Of a DNA stretch of 64,000 bases, positions 44,662 to 52,088 are shown piece by piece. Made by a program: the position numbers and the translations under genes. The notes beneath the pieces were generated by a model. It saw only the letters and a program-made list of their open reading frames with translations. It was not told where the DNA came from and ran no database searches. This DNA is from Eubacteriales Family XIII. Incertae Sedis bacterium (GTDB lineage Bacteria; Bacillota; Clostridia; Peptostreptococcales; Anaerovoracaceae), in assembly GCA_031264295.1 (NCBI GenBank), contig JAISED010000086.1:62001-126000 (forward strand), in the 5' to 3' direction. Every line of letters begins with the position of its first letter. Positions within the stretch are counted from its first letter, which is position 1.

Positions 44662-44914
44662 ATTTGATTCCCCTTATGGTATGGGATTGATTAACGCGGG
44701 TTTGTGGTTCTAGTTGTGGTTCTAAAGGAGGCTTCTGAAAATCTGCCGTCCGGATGCCTTGCAAAGGGGTTTGGAAGCCACCTTAAATAGTTTAACATAC
44801 TTAAAGGGTCGTGCGGAAATAAAGTTTATAAATTCGGTATGGAAATTTTTAACAAATTTCCGACATGAATTAGAGGCGATGCGGTTTCGCTATTAAAATT
44901 AAAGTTTTTGTTGA

Positions 44915-44943
44915 TTGACGGATAGTATCGCATATGGTACTAT
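44915..44943 (+). promoter_or_regulatory. Promoter and probable operator of hicAB
   Basis: TTGACG (44915-44920), 17-bp spacer, TACTAT (44938-44943). An inverted repeat ATAGTATC (44922-44929) and GGTACTAT (44936-44943) covers the spacer and -10, the right place for a HicB autorepressor site. Confidence 0.65.
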
Positions 44944-44966
44944 ATTGGCATAGGAAAGTGATAAAG

Positions 44967-45188
44967 ATGCCTAACGTGGATAAGATAATCGAAAAAATGA
45001 AGCGCCAGCCGAATGGCATAGTCATGCCGGAGGCCGACAAAGTTCTAACTGCCAAGGGGTATAAGTTCGTCCGGCAAAAAGGCTCTCACTGCCACTACAT
45101 CAATACAAGCGGCGATGTTATTACAGTCAAGAAAGACAATCCGCTAAAGGCTGTATATGTCAAAGATATTTTAAACCGGATATTATAA
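44967..45188 (+). CDS. hicA: HicA-family mRNA interferase toxin
   Basis: The ATG at 44967 (MPNVDKIIEKM) is behind GGAAAGTG; the upstream in-frame ATG at 44934 falls inside the promoter. The 73-residue protein has the dsRBD-like HicA fold: helix MPEADKVLTAKGYKFV followed by RQKGSHCHYIN, where the conserved Gly-Ser-His gives the catalytic His, then VITVKKDNPLKAVYVKDIL. HicA cleaves mRNA until bound by HicB. hicB follows by 14 bp. Confidence 0.9.
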   Translation: MPNVDKIIEKMKRQPNGIVMPEADKVLTAKGYKFVRQKGSHCHYINTSGDVITVKKDNPLKAVYVKDILNRIL

Positions 45189-45202
45189 AGGAGCTTATCC
45201 AA

Positions 45203-45547
45203 ATGAAGGTACACGAATATTTGAAACTTCCATATAACTACATCATCAAGCCTATACATGACGAAAGCGGTTTCTACTTCCATGCAACCGTGTTAGAATT
45301 TGATGGTTGCCAAAGTACAGGGGAGACATTCCAAGAAGCCTACGATGGTCTTATGGAAGCTATGGAGGGTTGGATTGAAACCAAGCTTGAAAATGGTTTT
45401 TCCGTCCCTGCTCCACTGGATAGCGATAGGTTTAGCGGTAAATTTCTCATTCGGCTTCCAAAATCACTACATGCCCGTCTTGCCGTTGAAGCCGAGAAAG
45501 AAGGGGTTTCTCTCAACCAGTACACGCTTTACAAGTTGAGTCATTAG
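45203..45547 (+). CDS. hicB: HicB-family antitoxin with ribbon-helix-helix tail
   Basis: The 114-residue protein combines the partial RNase H-like HicB domain (YIIKPIHDESGFYFHATVLEFDGCQSTGETFQEAYDGL, residues 14-60) and a C-terminal Arc/MetJ-type DNA-binding segment (GKFLIRLPKSLHARLAVEAEKEGVSLNQY). AAAGGAG precedes the ATG. It should neutralise HicA and repress the promoter at 44915-44943. Confidence 0.92.
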   Translation: MKVHEYLKLPYNYIIKPIHDESGFYFHATVLEFDGCQSTGETFQEAYDGLMEAMEGWIETKLENGFSVPAPLDSDRFSGKFLIRLPKSLHARLAVEAEKEGVSLNQYTLYKLSH

Positions 45548-45659
45548 ATGCCTGTAGGCAGCTTATCAAGCGGCACAATAAAGTTACAGCGAATCTTGCC
45601 AAGAAGTGATCAAGCAAGGAGTAGGAAGAAAAATAACGCTTAACCAATTTGATGAATGA

Positions 45660-45728
45660 TACCCTAACGCCATATTTGAGCAAATATTTTAAAAAATCCT
45701 TAGACGCAATAATCGGGATTTTAGGCAT
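45660..45728 (-). pseudogene. hicA remnant, first ~22 codons only
   Basis: On the minus strand, ATG at 45728 overlaps the stop of the upstream hicB by 8 bp and gives MPKIPIIASKDFLKYLLKYG, a clear HicA N-terminus. After that, family similarity stops and the conserved GSH segment is absent. The adjoining 45548-45660 stretch holds protein-like fragments in other frames (for example LIKRHNKVTANLAKK on the plus strand), so the toxin was truncated by a rearrangement. Confidence 0.65.
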
Positions 45729-45939
45729 TTGCAATGCCCATTGTAACAGAATCCTCAATGACAAGTTCAGGGACATAACCATCAAGATACAAGGCGATCG
45801 CTTCGAGCATGTTTGCCTTGATTTCTTCGATAGTATCCCCCTGTGTGTTGCAACCCTTTAGAACTGGGCATGTGGCCCAGTAGGAACCGGTTTCGCTATC
45901 CTTATGAATGATGATTCGGAATGTTGTCATTTCGTCCAT
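45721..45939 (-). CDS. hicB: HicB-family antitoxin, orphaned
   Basis: The 72-residue protein (TTFRIIIHKDSETGSYWATC) is the short HicB type: one partial RNase H-like domain with GSYWATCPVLKGCNTQGDT and no DNA-binding tail. AAAGGAG is nine bases before the ATG at 45939. It faces the intact hicAB convergently; its own toxin downstream is truncated. An intact orphan antitoxin could still bind a foreign HicA. Confidence 0.85.
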   Translation of the reverse strand: MDEMTTFRIIIHKDSETGSYWATCPVLKGCNTQGDTIEEIKANMLEAIALYLDGYVPELVIEDSVTMGIANA

Positions 45940-46132
45940 GGCGCCACGCTCCTTTGCTTGTTTCGAACCACAGCCTCGTGTGGAGACCGACTATTTAATT
46001 TCATTATACCCAAAACAGGGACGGTGTTCAAGATTTTATTTGATTGTGATCATCGTCTGCTATGCGGAAATAAAGTTTGCAAAATTACGCGAAAATTTTG
46101 CCGTCAATTAAAGGGAGCTTCTAAGCGCCATA

Positions 46133-46161
46133 TTGATAAAATGGACGACATTGGTTATAAT
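46133..46161 (+). promoter_or_regulatory. Predicted sigma-A promoter of the HipA-like gene
   Basis: TTGATA (46133-46138), 17-bp spacer, TATAAT (46156-46161). The expected transcript begins at the 36-bp repeats, leaving a leader of about 120 nt. Confidence 0.7.
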
Positions 46162-46171
46162 AATTAAAAAA

Positions 46172-46258
46172 GAGAGAAACGCAATTTCAAAAACTCTTGC
46201 TTCCGGTGAGAGAAACGCAATTTCAAAAACTCTCGCCGCCGGTGAGAGAAAGGCAGTT
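46172..46258. repeat. 36-bp tandem repeats in the leader of the HipA-like gene
   Basis: Two units, 46172-46207 and 46208-46243 (GAGAGAAACGCAATTTCAAA... ending CCGGT), plus a partial third from 46244. Each unit contains GAGAG and CTCTY arms that could form hairpins in the RNA. Apart from these and the promoter, the 349-bp gap 45940-46288 shows nothing. Confidence 0.85.
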
Positions 46259-46288
46259 CCTTAGATGAGTAGCGGATAGGAGCGGGTA

Positions 46289-47440
46289 ATGGATTACACC
46301 CTCATGCACAGAGAAATGCCTGTCATGGAGATCGAGATAGACGAAGAGACCGGCGTAATCAGTAAAATCGGTGAGCTTATTAATGCGCCGCATCTTCCTG
46401 TCGGGCTTAAAATGGTTAATGGGATTCCGAGTCGTCGAGCGCTTAACGAGTGGTGGACGGGGCGGGCTATCCCGGCAAGCAGGGTGGGACTTCGCGATGC
46501 GCTGAAACGTATGAATGTGTCCTCGCCGCAATTTCTGTTGACGAGGTGTTTTGGCTTGTCGCTCTCGGATCAGTACTGGGTGCGCTCCGAAAAGAAGTTG
46601 ATCGAATGGAAAGACGTGAATTTTTTCGACAATGCGTTTTCGGATGACGTCGGTGAAATTCTTTTCGGCGGAATGTCGGTCGGCAGACCGGATCTAATGT
46701 CGCCGGACAATACTTCGGACGGATGGCTCAAGAAGAAGTGGATTATAGTTAACGGCGAACGCTGGTTGGTAAAGGACGGAAGTCCGGCGTTTTACCAGGA
46801 ACCGCTTAATGAAGCGCTGGCAAGCGCGATTATGCGGCGACTGGGTGTGGCTCACGCGCATTACAATATTGTGTACGAGCACGGACGACCGTTTTCGGTA
46901 TGCGCCGACTTTGTAGGCTCTGAGACTGACCTGGTATCCGCACGGAGTATAATAAGCACGGCGAAGAGACCGAAACATATATCGGAATACAGGCACTACC
47001 TGGATTGTTGTGAACGTCTGGGCATACCCGGCGTAGAGCAAAGCCTTAATGAAATGCTGACGGTCGATTTTCTGATTGCGAATACAGATCGGCACTTCAA
47101 TAATTTCGGCGCGATACGAAACGCCGAGACCCTTGAATGGATTGGCGCGGCGCCTGTGTTCGACTGCGGCGCATCAATGTATTACGACAGGCTGACTGAA
47201 TTGATAAACCCCCGGCTTCCGGGTGAGAGCAAGCCGTTTTGCCCGTCACATGATGAGCAGATAAAACTTGTTACAGATTTTGGATGGCTTTCGATGGAGT
47301 CGATGCACGGTATCGACGAGGAATATTCTGATATACTGAAGGGCAGTGAATATATAGACGGCGCCCGCCGGGCCAACCTGTGCAGCGCTATTGAAACGCG
47401 GGTGGGGATTTTGCGGGATATCGTCGCCGGGGCTTTTTAA
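46289..47440 (+). CDS. HipA-like serine/threonine kinase, orphan
   Basis: The 383-residue protein carries an N-terminal domain (1-150; ALNEWWTGRAIPASRVGLRDAL and GLSLSDQYWVR) typical of Bacillota HipA-like proteins and a HipA_C kinase core. Lys/ATP-site WLVKDGSPAFYQEPLNEALA, catalytic Asp267 in NTDRHFNNFG and the metal-binding Asp292 in FDCG are present, so it should be active. E. coli HipA phosphorylates glutamyl-tRNA synthetase. No HipB-like DNA-binding partner is adjacent, although hicB/hicA genes are. In frame after the stop, another 23 open codons follow. Confidence 0.85.
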   Translation: MDYTLMHREMPVMEIEIDEETGVISKIGELINAPHLPVGLKMVNGIPSRRALNEWWTGRAIPASRVGLRDALKRMNVSSPQFLLTRCFGLSLSDQYWVRSEKKLIEWKDVNFFDNAFSDDVGEILFGGMSVGRPDLMSPDNTSDGWLKKKWIIVNGERWLVKDGSPAFYQEPLNEALASAIMRRLGVAHAHYNIVYEHGRPFSVCADFVGSETDLVSARSIISTAKRPKHISEYRHYLDCCERLGIPGVEQSLNEMLTVDFLIANTDRHFNNFGAIRNAETLEWIGAAPVFDCGASMYYDRLTELINPRLPGESKPFCPSHDEQIKLVTDFGWLSMESMHGIDEEYSDILKGSEYIDGARRANLCSAIETRVGILRDIVAGAF

Positions 47441-47635
47441 ACACTAGCCTTTGAGATTGATAAGATTGAAGAATATGAAAAAACTAAGGATGCGCCACAT
47501 TTTCGGTTTGATTGATGCATGTTCGGAGCTTGCCTATAAAAGTCCCGGAGAGGTATTAAGGGCGGACGGCGCTTAAAAGCTATTTTTAGTGCGCCGCTCG
47601 CCGATTTTTATTAGCCGCCGGGTTTACATGCGGTC

Positions 47636-48025
47636 TTACTTGCGTTTGCTCTCCTTCGGCGTGACGCATACGCCTTTGGCGCGGCAGACGACTATAGGTT
47701 CGTCGAGTGAATCCGCCGCCGACGGGCTGATGTCGGGTCTGGCAGCGACGACCTTTCTGGCTTCGAATTTCATCTTTCTCGAGGTGTTACCGATCTCGGT
47801 AATCTCGCCATAGGCTTCGATGTAGTCGCCCGCGTAGATCGGCGCGAGGAATTCAACCTCATCATAGCGCAAGAATAAGCCCTCGTCTCCGTCGAGCTTG
47901 ATAAGCAGTTCTGTGGCGACGTCGCCGAACAGATGAACCGAATGAGCGCCGTCAACTAAACTGCCACCGTAGTGCGCATCTTTGTGGGACATCCGCAGTC
48001 TCAATAAACTTGTAATTTTTTCCAT
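47636..48025 (-). CDS. kal: 3-aminobutyryl-CoA ammonia-lyase
   Basis: The 129-residue hotdog-fold protein ([20 protein letters not shown]) matches Kal of the lysine-fermentation pathway, with the [20 protein letters not shown] segment. It removes ammonia from L-3-aminobutyryl-CoA to give crotonyl-CoA. AGGAGGG precedes the ATG. The gene is divergent from kdd and has its own sigma-54 type promoter at 48142-48157, 117 bp upstream, facing the kdd promoter across shared inverted repeats. Confidence 0.9.
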   Translation of the reverse strand: MEKITSLLRLRMSHKDAHYGGSLVDGAHSVHLFGDVATELLIKLDGDEGLFLRYDEVEFLAPIYAGDYIEAYGEITEIGNTSRKMKFEARKVVAARPDISPSAADSLDEPIVVCRAKGVCVTPKESKRK

Positions 48026-48141
48026 CTTCTACCCTCCTGACATATGATATAACATAAAGCAACTGATTGGGACATCCGGCAAAATTCGCGTAAGATCCCC
48101 CTTGCAAACCGATAAAAACGGTCATTTTGTTATGCTTAAAA

Positions 48142-48157
48142 TGCAAATAACGTGCCA
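48142..48157 (-). promoter_or_regulatory. Sigma-54 promoter of kal
   Basis: Minus strand TGGCAC-GTTAT-TTGCA, a perfect match to the -24/-12 consensus TGGCAC-N5-TTGC(A/T), with the kal start 117 bp downstream. Confidence 0.85.
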
Positions 48158-48217
48158 TAAGCGCTGAAACCGCGCCCGGCGTGTACAACAGATGTTTCGG
48201 TTTTTCAATCTTCACAC

Positions 48218-48266
48218 TGAACCGCAAACTGAGTCATAATCGGTTCAATATTGACGGGATTGAACC
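48218..48266. promoter_or_regulatory. Inverted repeats, candidate activator (enhancer) sites between kal and kdd
   Basis: TGAACCG (48218-48224) and CGGTTCA (48241-48247) are an exact inverted pair; GGTTCAAT (48242-48249) and ATTGAACC (48259-48266) form a second exact pair around a 9-bp spacer. Three TGAACC half-sites in all. They lie about 60-110 bp from the kal sigma-54 element and 145-190 bp from the kdd one, the usual distance for an enhancer-binding protein. Confidence 0.7.
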
Positions 48267-48408
48267 TGAATCTGTTCATCGGCATAGCGCTGACGGGGTG
48301 TTTATGAGGATGGGGGCGGCGTGAAATGCGGCCTGCATTTTAGTCTGACGCGGAATATCAAGCAGTGTACAGGAGGCGGCACAGGCGCCATATGGCGGCG
48401 AAGCCGGT

Positions 48409-48424
48409 GGCACGGCATTTGCAT
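48409..48424 (+). promoter_or_regulatory. Sigma-54 promoter of the kdd-kam operon
   Basis: TGGCAC-GGCAT-TTGCA, a perfect -24/-12 match, 163 bp upstream of kdd. The remaining gap (48425-48587) holds a leader with no clear riboswitch. Together with the kal promoter and the inverted repeats this explains the 562-bp gap 48026-48587. Confidence 0.85.
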
Positions 48425-48587
48425 GTAGTAAATGTAAGAAAACTATATTGCTCTAGTGCCGCGCGGCCTTTAAAAGTTGCCAGATTGTCGGAAATCGCGG
48501 GGTACTAGGTAAGCCTGATAATAAGTTCGAGGAATAAACGGCTTACGTTTCGCCGGCTGTGATGGTCGGCAAGAAAGGAGATTAGAG

Positions 48588-49619
48588 ATGAAGAAAGGAT
48601 GCCCGTTCGGAACACACAGAGTTATTTCCCCGAAAGGCGTTCTGCCCCAACCGGCGGACGTGATTGATAACACGATGGAGATTTATGACAATGAAGTCCT
48701 CATTGATGTGCAGACTTTGAATGTCGACTCAGCCAGCTTCACGCAGATCGAAAAGCAGGCGGGCGGAGACATTGAAGAGATCAAGAAGATCATGAAAGGC
48801 ATTGTCGCAAAGGCGGGCAAGCATAAGAATCCCGTTACAGGTTCGGGCGGTATGCTCATAGGCACGGTCAAGGAGATAGGTCCTGCGTATGAAGGTCCCC
48901 TGAAGGTGGGTGATAAGCTTGCTACATTGGTTTCACTCTCATTGACGCCGTTGGTGATCGAGGAGATCTTGGACGTTAGACCTGCTATCGATCAGGTGGA
49001 CATCAAGGGTCAGGCGATACTGTTCCAGAGCGGGATATATGCGGTGCTTCCGAAGGATATGCCTGAAACGCTGGCCTTATCGGCCTTGGATGTGGCGGGC
49101 GCTCCGGCGCAGGCGGCGCGGCTCGTGCAGGCCGGAGATATTGTCGTGGTTATCGGCGGCGGCGGCAAGTCGGGCTTGCTGTGCCTGCATGAGGCGAAGA
49201 AGAGGGCAGGCGTGACAGGAAAGGTCATTTGCGTCGGCGGGAGCGAAAAATCGACTGAAAGAGCAAGGAAATTGGGGTTGGCTGATGAGTATTTCCCGTT
49301 TGACGCTACAGATGCCGTGGGACTTTATAATAAGGTCTCTGAATTGACGGGCGGAAAGCTGGCAGATCTTGTGATAAACTGTGTTAATATTGAGAATACT
49401 GAAATGGCGTCAATACTGGCGTGCAGGGATCGCGGAACTGTGTATTTCTTCTCAATGGCGACGAGCTTTACGAAGGCAGCTTTAGGCGCCGAAGGCGTAG
49501 GCAAAGACGTGAACATGATCATTGGCAATGGATATTGCAAGGATCACGCGGATATAGCGCTCCAGGTTCTTCGCGAGAACGAGGGACTGAGGAAACTTTT
49601 TGAAGAAATGTATGCGTAA
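48588..49619 (+). CDS. kdd: L-erythro-3,5-diaminohexanoate dehydrogenase
   Basis: The 343-residue protein (MKKGCPFGTHRVISPKGVLPQPAD) has the characteristic Kdd N-terminus and a Rossmann segment IVVVIGGGGKSGLLCLHEAKK. It oxidatively deaminates 3,5-diaminohexanoate to 3-keto-5-aminohexanoate with NAD. AAAGGAG precedes the ATG. First gene of the sigma-54 operon kdd-kamA-kamB-kamC-kamD-kamE-ctfA-ctfB. An intercistronic hairpin follows it. Confidence 0.93.
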   Translation: MKKGCPFGTHRVISPKGVLPQPADVIDNTMEIYDNEVLIDVQTLNVDSASFTQIEKQAGGDIEEIKKIMKGIVAKAGKHKNPVTGSGGMLIGTVKEIGPAYEGPLKVGDKLATLVSLSLTPLVIEEILDVRPAIDQVDIKGQAILFQSGIYAVLPKDMPETLALSALDVAGAPAQAARLVQAGDIVVVIGGGGKSGLLCLHEAKKRAGVTGKVICVGGSEKSTERARKLGLADEYFPFDATDAVGLYNKVSELTGGKLADLVINCVNIENTEMASILACRDRGTVYFFSMATSFTKAALGAEGVGKDVNMIIGNGYCKDHADIALQVLRENEGLRKLFEEMYA

Positions 49620-49630
49620 GTGATAGAACG

Positions 49631-49664
49631 CGGCGCCGGGGTTCTGACTTAAAGCCCGACGCCG
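49631..49664 (+). terminator. Intercistronic hairpin between kdd and kamA
   Basis: CGGCGCCGGG pairs with CCCGACGCCG (one C-A mismatch), followed by TAATTTTATC. Strong stem but short T-run, so partial termination or a processing/stability element is likely, as the operon clearly continues. Confidence 0.5.
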
Positions 49665-49714
49665 TAATTTTATCAATGGCGAGTAATGAAGGCGGAATAT
49701 GAGGAGATTTTGTG

Positions 49715-50977
49715 ATGAGTAAGATAAGGAATTGGAAAGATGTACCTCTCTGGAAAGATGTCAGCGATGCGGATTGGAATGATTGGCGGTGGCAGATCAG
49801 AAACAGGTTGTCAAGTGTAGATGAGATCAAACAGATCGTCAACCTGACGCCGAAGGAAGAAGAGGATATCGCGAAGGTAATGGACGGCTTCCGTGTGGGC
49901 ATTACCCCGTATTATGCCTCTTTGATGGATCCGGACGACCATAGATGCCCGGTCAGGATGCAGGCAGTGCCTATATTGTCGGAAACCCACAGAGGCGAGG
50001 CGGATATGTTGGATCCCCTTCATGAGGACGAGGATTCGCCCGCTCCGGGATTGACACACAGGTATCCCGACAGGGTGCTGCTGCTTATAACGGATCAGTG
50101 TTCTATGTATTGCAGGCACTGTACAAGGCGCAGGCTCGCGGGCGAGAATGACGGCGCAAGGAGCAGAAGCGATATTGAAAAGTGCATTGAATATATACGC
50201 AAGACGCCGGAAGTGCGGGATGTGCTGCTCTCGGGCGGCGACGCTCTGTGCGTTTCGGATGAGATGCTGGAATTCGCTATAAGTGAATTGAGGAAGATAC
50301 CCCACGTGGAGATCGTGAGAATCGGCTCCAGGACGCCTGTTGTAATGCCGATGCGTATAACCGACGACTTGGTGAATATGTTGAAAAAATACCATCCTAT
50401 ATGGCTGAATACGCATTTCAATCACCCGAAGGAGATGACGGAGGACGCGATTAAGGCGGTGACGAAGCTGGCGGACGCGGGTATTCCGCTGGGGAATCAG
50501 AGCGTGTTGCTGCGTGGTTTGAACGACTGTCCGCACATCATGCGTGAACTGGTGCATGTGCTGGTGAAGAACAGGATAAGACCGTATTATATCTATCAAT
50601 GCGATCTTTCGCTGGGCATTGAGCATTTCAGGACGAAGGTGTCGAAGGGTATAGAGATAATCGAAGCGCTGCGCGGGCATACGTCGGGCTTTGCTGTTCC
50701 GACCTTTGTAGTGGACGCTCCGGGCGGCGGCGGGAAGACGCCTGTGATGCCGCAGTATATGATCTCGCAGATGCCTGACAGGGTGGTGCTCAGGAATTAT
50801 GAGGGCGTGATAACTACCTATACGGAACCGCGTCATGAAGTTGATGTTGAGTGTACATGCGATTATTGCACAGGCAAGAAGAGCTATCATTATGAGGGTG
50901 TTGCGGCGCTGGTCGAAGGCGATAGGCTTTCTCTGGAGCCGGAGGGCCTGCTGAGACATACAAGAAATAAAAAATAG
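49715..50977 (+). CDS. kamA: Lysine 2,3-aminomutase
   Basis: The ATG at 49715 is eight bases from GAGGAG; a GTG at 49712 is closer. The 420-residue radical-SAM enzyme has the cluster motif C129-x3-C133-x2-C136 (CSMYCRHCTRR), the PLP-binding region near VVDAPGGGGKTPV and the C-terminal zinc/tetramer segment with CTCDYC. It interconverts L-alpha-lysine and L-beta-lysine, the entry step of lysine fermentation. Length matches clostridial KamA. Confidence 0.97.
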   Translation: MSKIRNWKDVPLWKDVSDADWNDWRWQIRNRLSSVDEIKQIVNLTPKEEEDIAKVMDGFRVGITPYYASLMDPDDHRCPVRMQAVPILSETHRGEADMLDPLHEDEDSPAPGLTHRYPDRVLLLITDQCSMYCRHCTRRRLAGENDGARSRSDIEKCIEYIRKTPEVRDVLLSGGDALCVSDEMLEFAISELRKIPHVEIVRIGSRTPVVMPMRITDDLVNMLKKYHPIWLNTHFNHPKEMTEDAIKAVTKLADAGIPLGNQSVLLRGLNDCPHIMRELVHVLVKNRIRPYYIYQCDLSLGIEHFRTKVSKGIEIIEALRGHTSGFAVPTFVVDAPGGGGKTPVMPQYMISQMPDRVVLRNYEGVITTYTEPRHEVDVECTCDYCTGKKSYHYEGVAALVEGDRLSLEPEGLLRHTRNKK

Positions 50978-51047
50978 AACCCGCAGGCGCTGGACGGCGG
51001 AGATAGCATAGGATCAGGCGGCGGATGAGGGCTTGAAAGGTGTGATA

Positions 51048-52088
51048 ATGGGACTGTTACGCGAGATTTCAAGTAAATATAGGGTCGTATCGGTGATAGG
51101 CATGGCCAAGAACGCCGGGAAGACTACCACACTTAATTATCTCATCGCGGAGGCCGAGGACGAGGGTCTGCGCCTGGGTATAACGTCCACCGGCAGAGAC
51201 GGGGAAACGGTTGATCTGGTGACGGGTACGGAAAAGCCCAAGGTGTTTCTCCCGGAGGACGCTATCGTAGCCCTGCCGTCGGAGCTCTATGAGCTTTCCG
51301 ATGCGGGGCTTGAGATATTGCGCTTGACGGAGCATTCGACGTCTATGGGACAGGTGATGCTCTGCAGGGTTGCAGAAAGCGGATATGTGCAGATCGCGGG
51401 GCCGGTGTCGACGTCCGGGCAGAAGGAAATATGCGCGGAGATGCTTGGTCTGGGCGCGGAGATGGTGCTTATAGACGGCGCCATCGACCGGAGGGCTATA
51501 GCCAATCCGGAGGCGTCGGATGCTGTGATACTGGCGACGGGAGCGGCGCTTTCGCGCAGCATGTCTAAGGTGGCGGAAGAAACGGCATGTGTAGCCGAGC
51601 TTTACGGTCTCCCCGAGATCGATGAGGCATGGATGAGGGATGAAATCCTGAAAGAATCAAATGCGGGCAAAATCATCATCTTCAAGGGTGATCGCGCCAG
51701 GGTGTCAGAGCTTAAAACGGGACTAGCCGCAGGCGCGGCGCTGGGCAATCTGATAAAAAAGGATGAGGGGTATGTGTATATACCCGGAGCCTTGACGGGC
51801 AGCGTCATAGCAGGTTTGCCGACGGACGTTCTGCGAAACACCGCTATCATAGTCGCCGATCCGACACGTATATTTCTGGACAGAACGGAGTGGATGCGGC
51901 TTAGAAAAAAGGGACTTAGGGTTTTTCTGATGGCGGGGGTCAAGATCGCCGCGATAACTGTGAATCCTTGGTCGCCGGAGGGTTATTCCTTCGACAGCGA
52001 CGCCCTTGTAGAGAGCATCGGCGCTTTCGTGAGCGGAATACCTGTTATCGACATCAGGAAGGGTAAACGCGATGAAAATTTCAAGTGA
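51048..52088 (+). CDS. kamB: KamB-type P-loop protein of the lysine-aminomutase operon
   Basis: The ATG at 51048 is seven bases from AAGG; a TTG at 51033 is possible. The 346-residue protein has Walker A at GMAKNAGKTTTLNYLI (about residues 18-33) and an NTPase fold of the MinD/MobB kind; MVLIDGAIDRRAIA may hold the second acidic motif. KamB is found with KamC between kamA and kamD in fermentative clostridia and fusobacteria. Its role is unproven; reactivation or cofactor delivery for the B12 mutase has been suggested. It overlaps kamC by 17 bp, so the two are probably made together. Confidence 0.78.
   Translation: MGLLREISSKYRVVSVIGMAKNAGKTTTLNYLIAEAEDEGLRLGITSTGRDGETVDLVTGTEKPKVFLPEDAIVALPSELYELSDAGLEILRLTEHSTSMGQVMLCRVAESGYVQIAGPVSTSGQKEICAEMLGLGAEMVLIDGAIDRRAIANPEASDAVILATGAALSRSMSKVAEETACVAELYGLPEIDEAWMRDEILKESNAGKIIIFKGDRARVSELKTGLAAGAALGNLIKKDEGYVYIPGALTGSVIAGLPTDVLRNTAIIVADPTRIFLDRTEWMRLRKKGLRVFLMAGVKIAAITVNPWSPEGYSFDSDALVESIGAFVSGIPVIDIRKGKRDENFK

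Noticed and set aside
46172-46258. Possible CRISPR array (36-bp repeats upstream of the HipA-like gene)
   Set aside because: Units are directly adjacent with no spacers, and no cas genes are present.
47476-47577. 33-codon plus-strand frame MKKLRMRHIFGLIDAC after the HipA-like gene
   Set aside because: No convincing ribosome site and no similarity that I recognise; the alternative in-frame extension of the HipA-like gene covers the same bases.
49811-50959. A 382-codon open frame antisense to kamA
   Set aside because: It is the mirror of a strongly conserved gene with codon-bias-driven lack of stops; the translation is Arg/His-rich with no known motif and no ribosome site.
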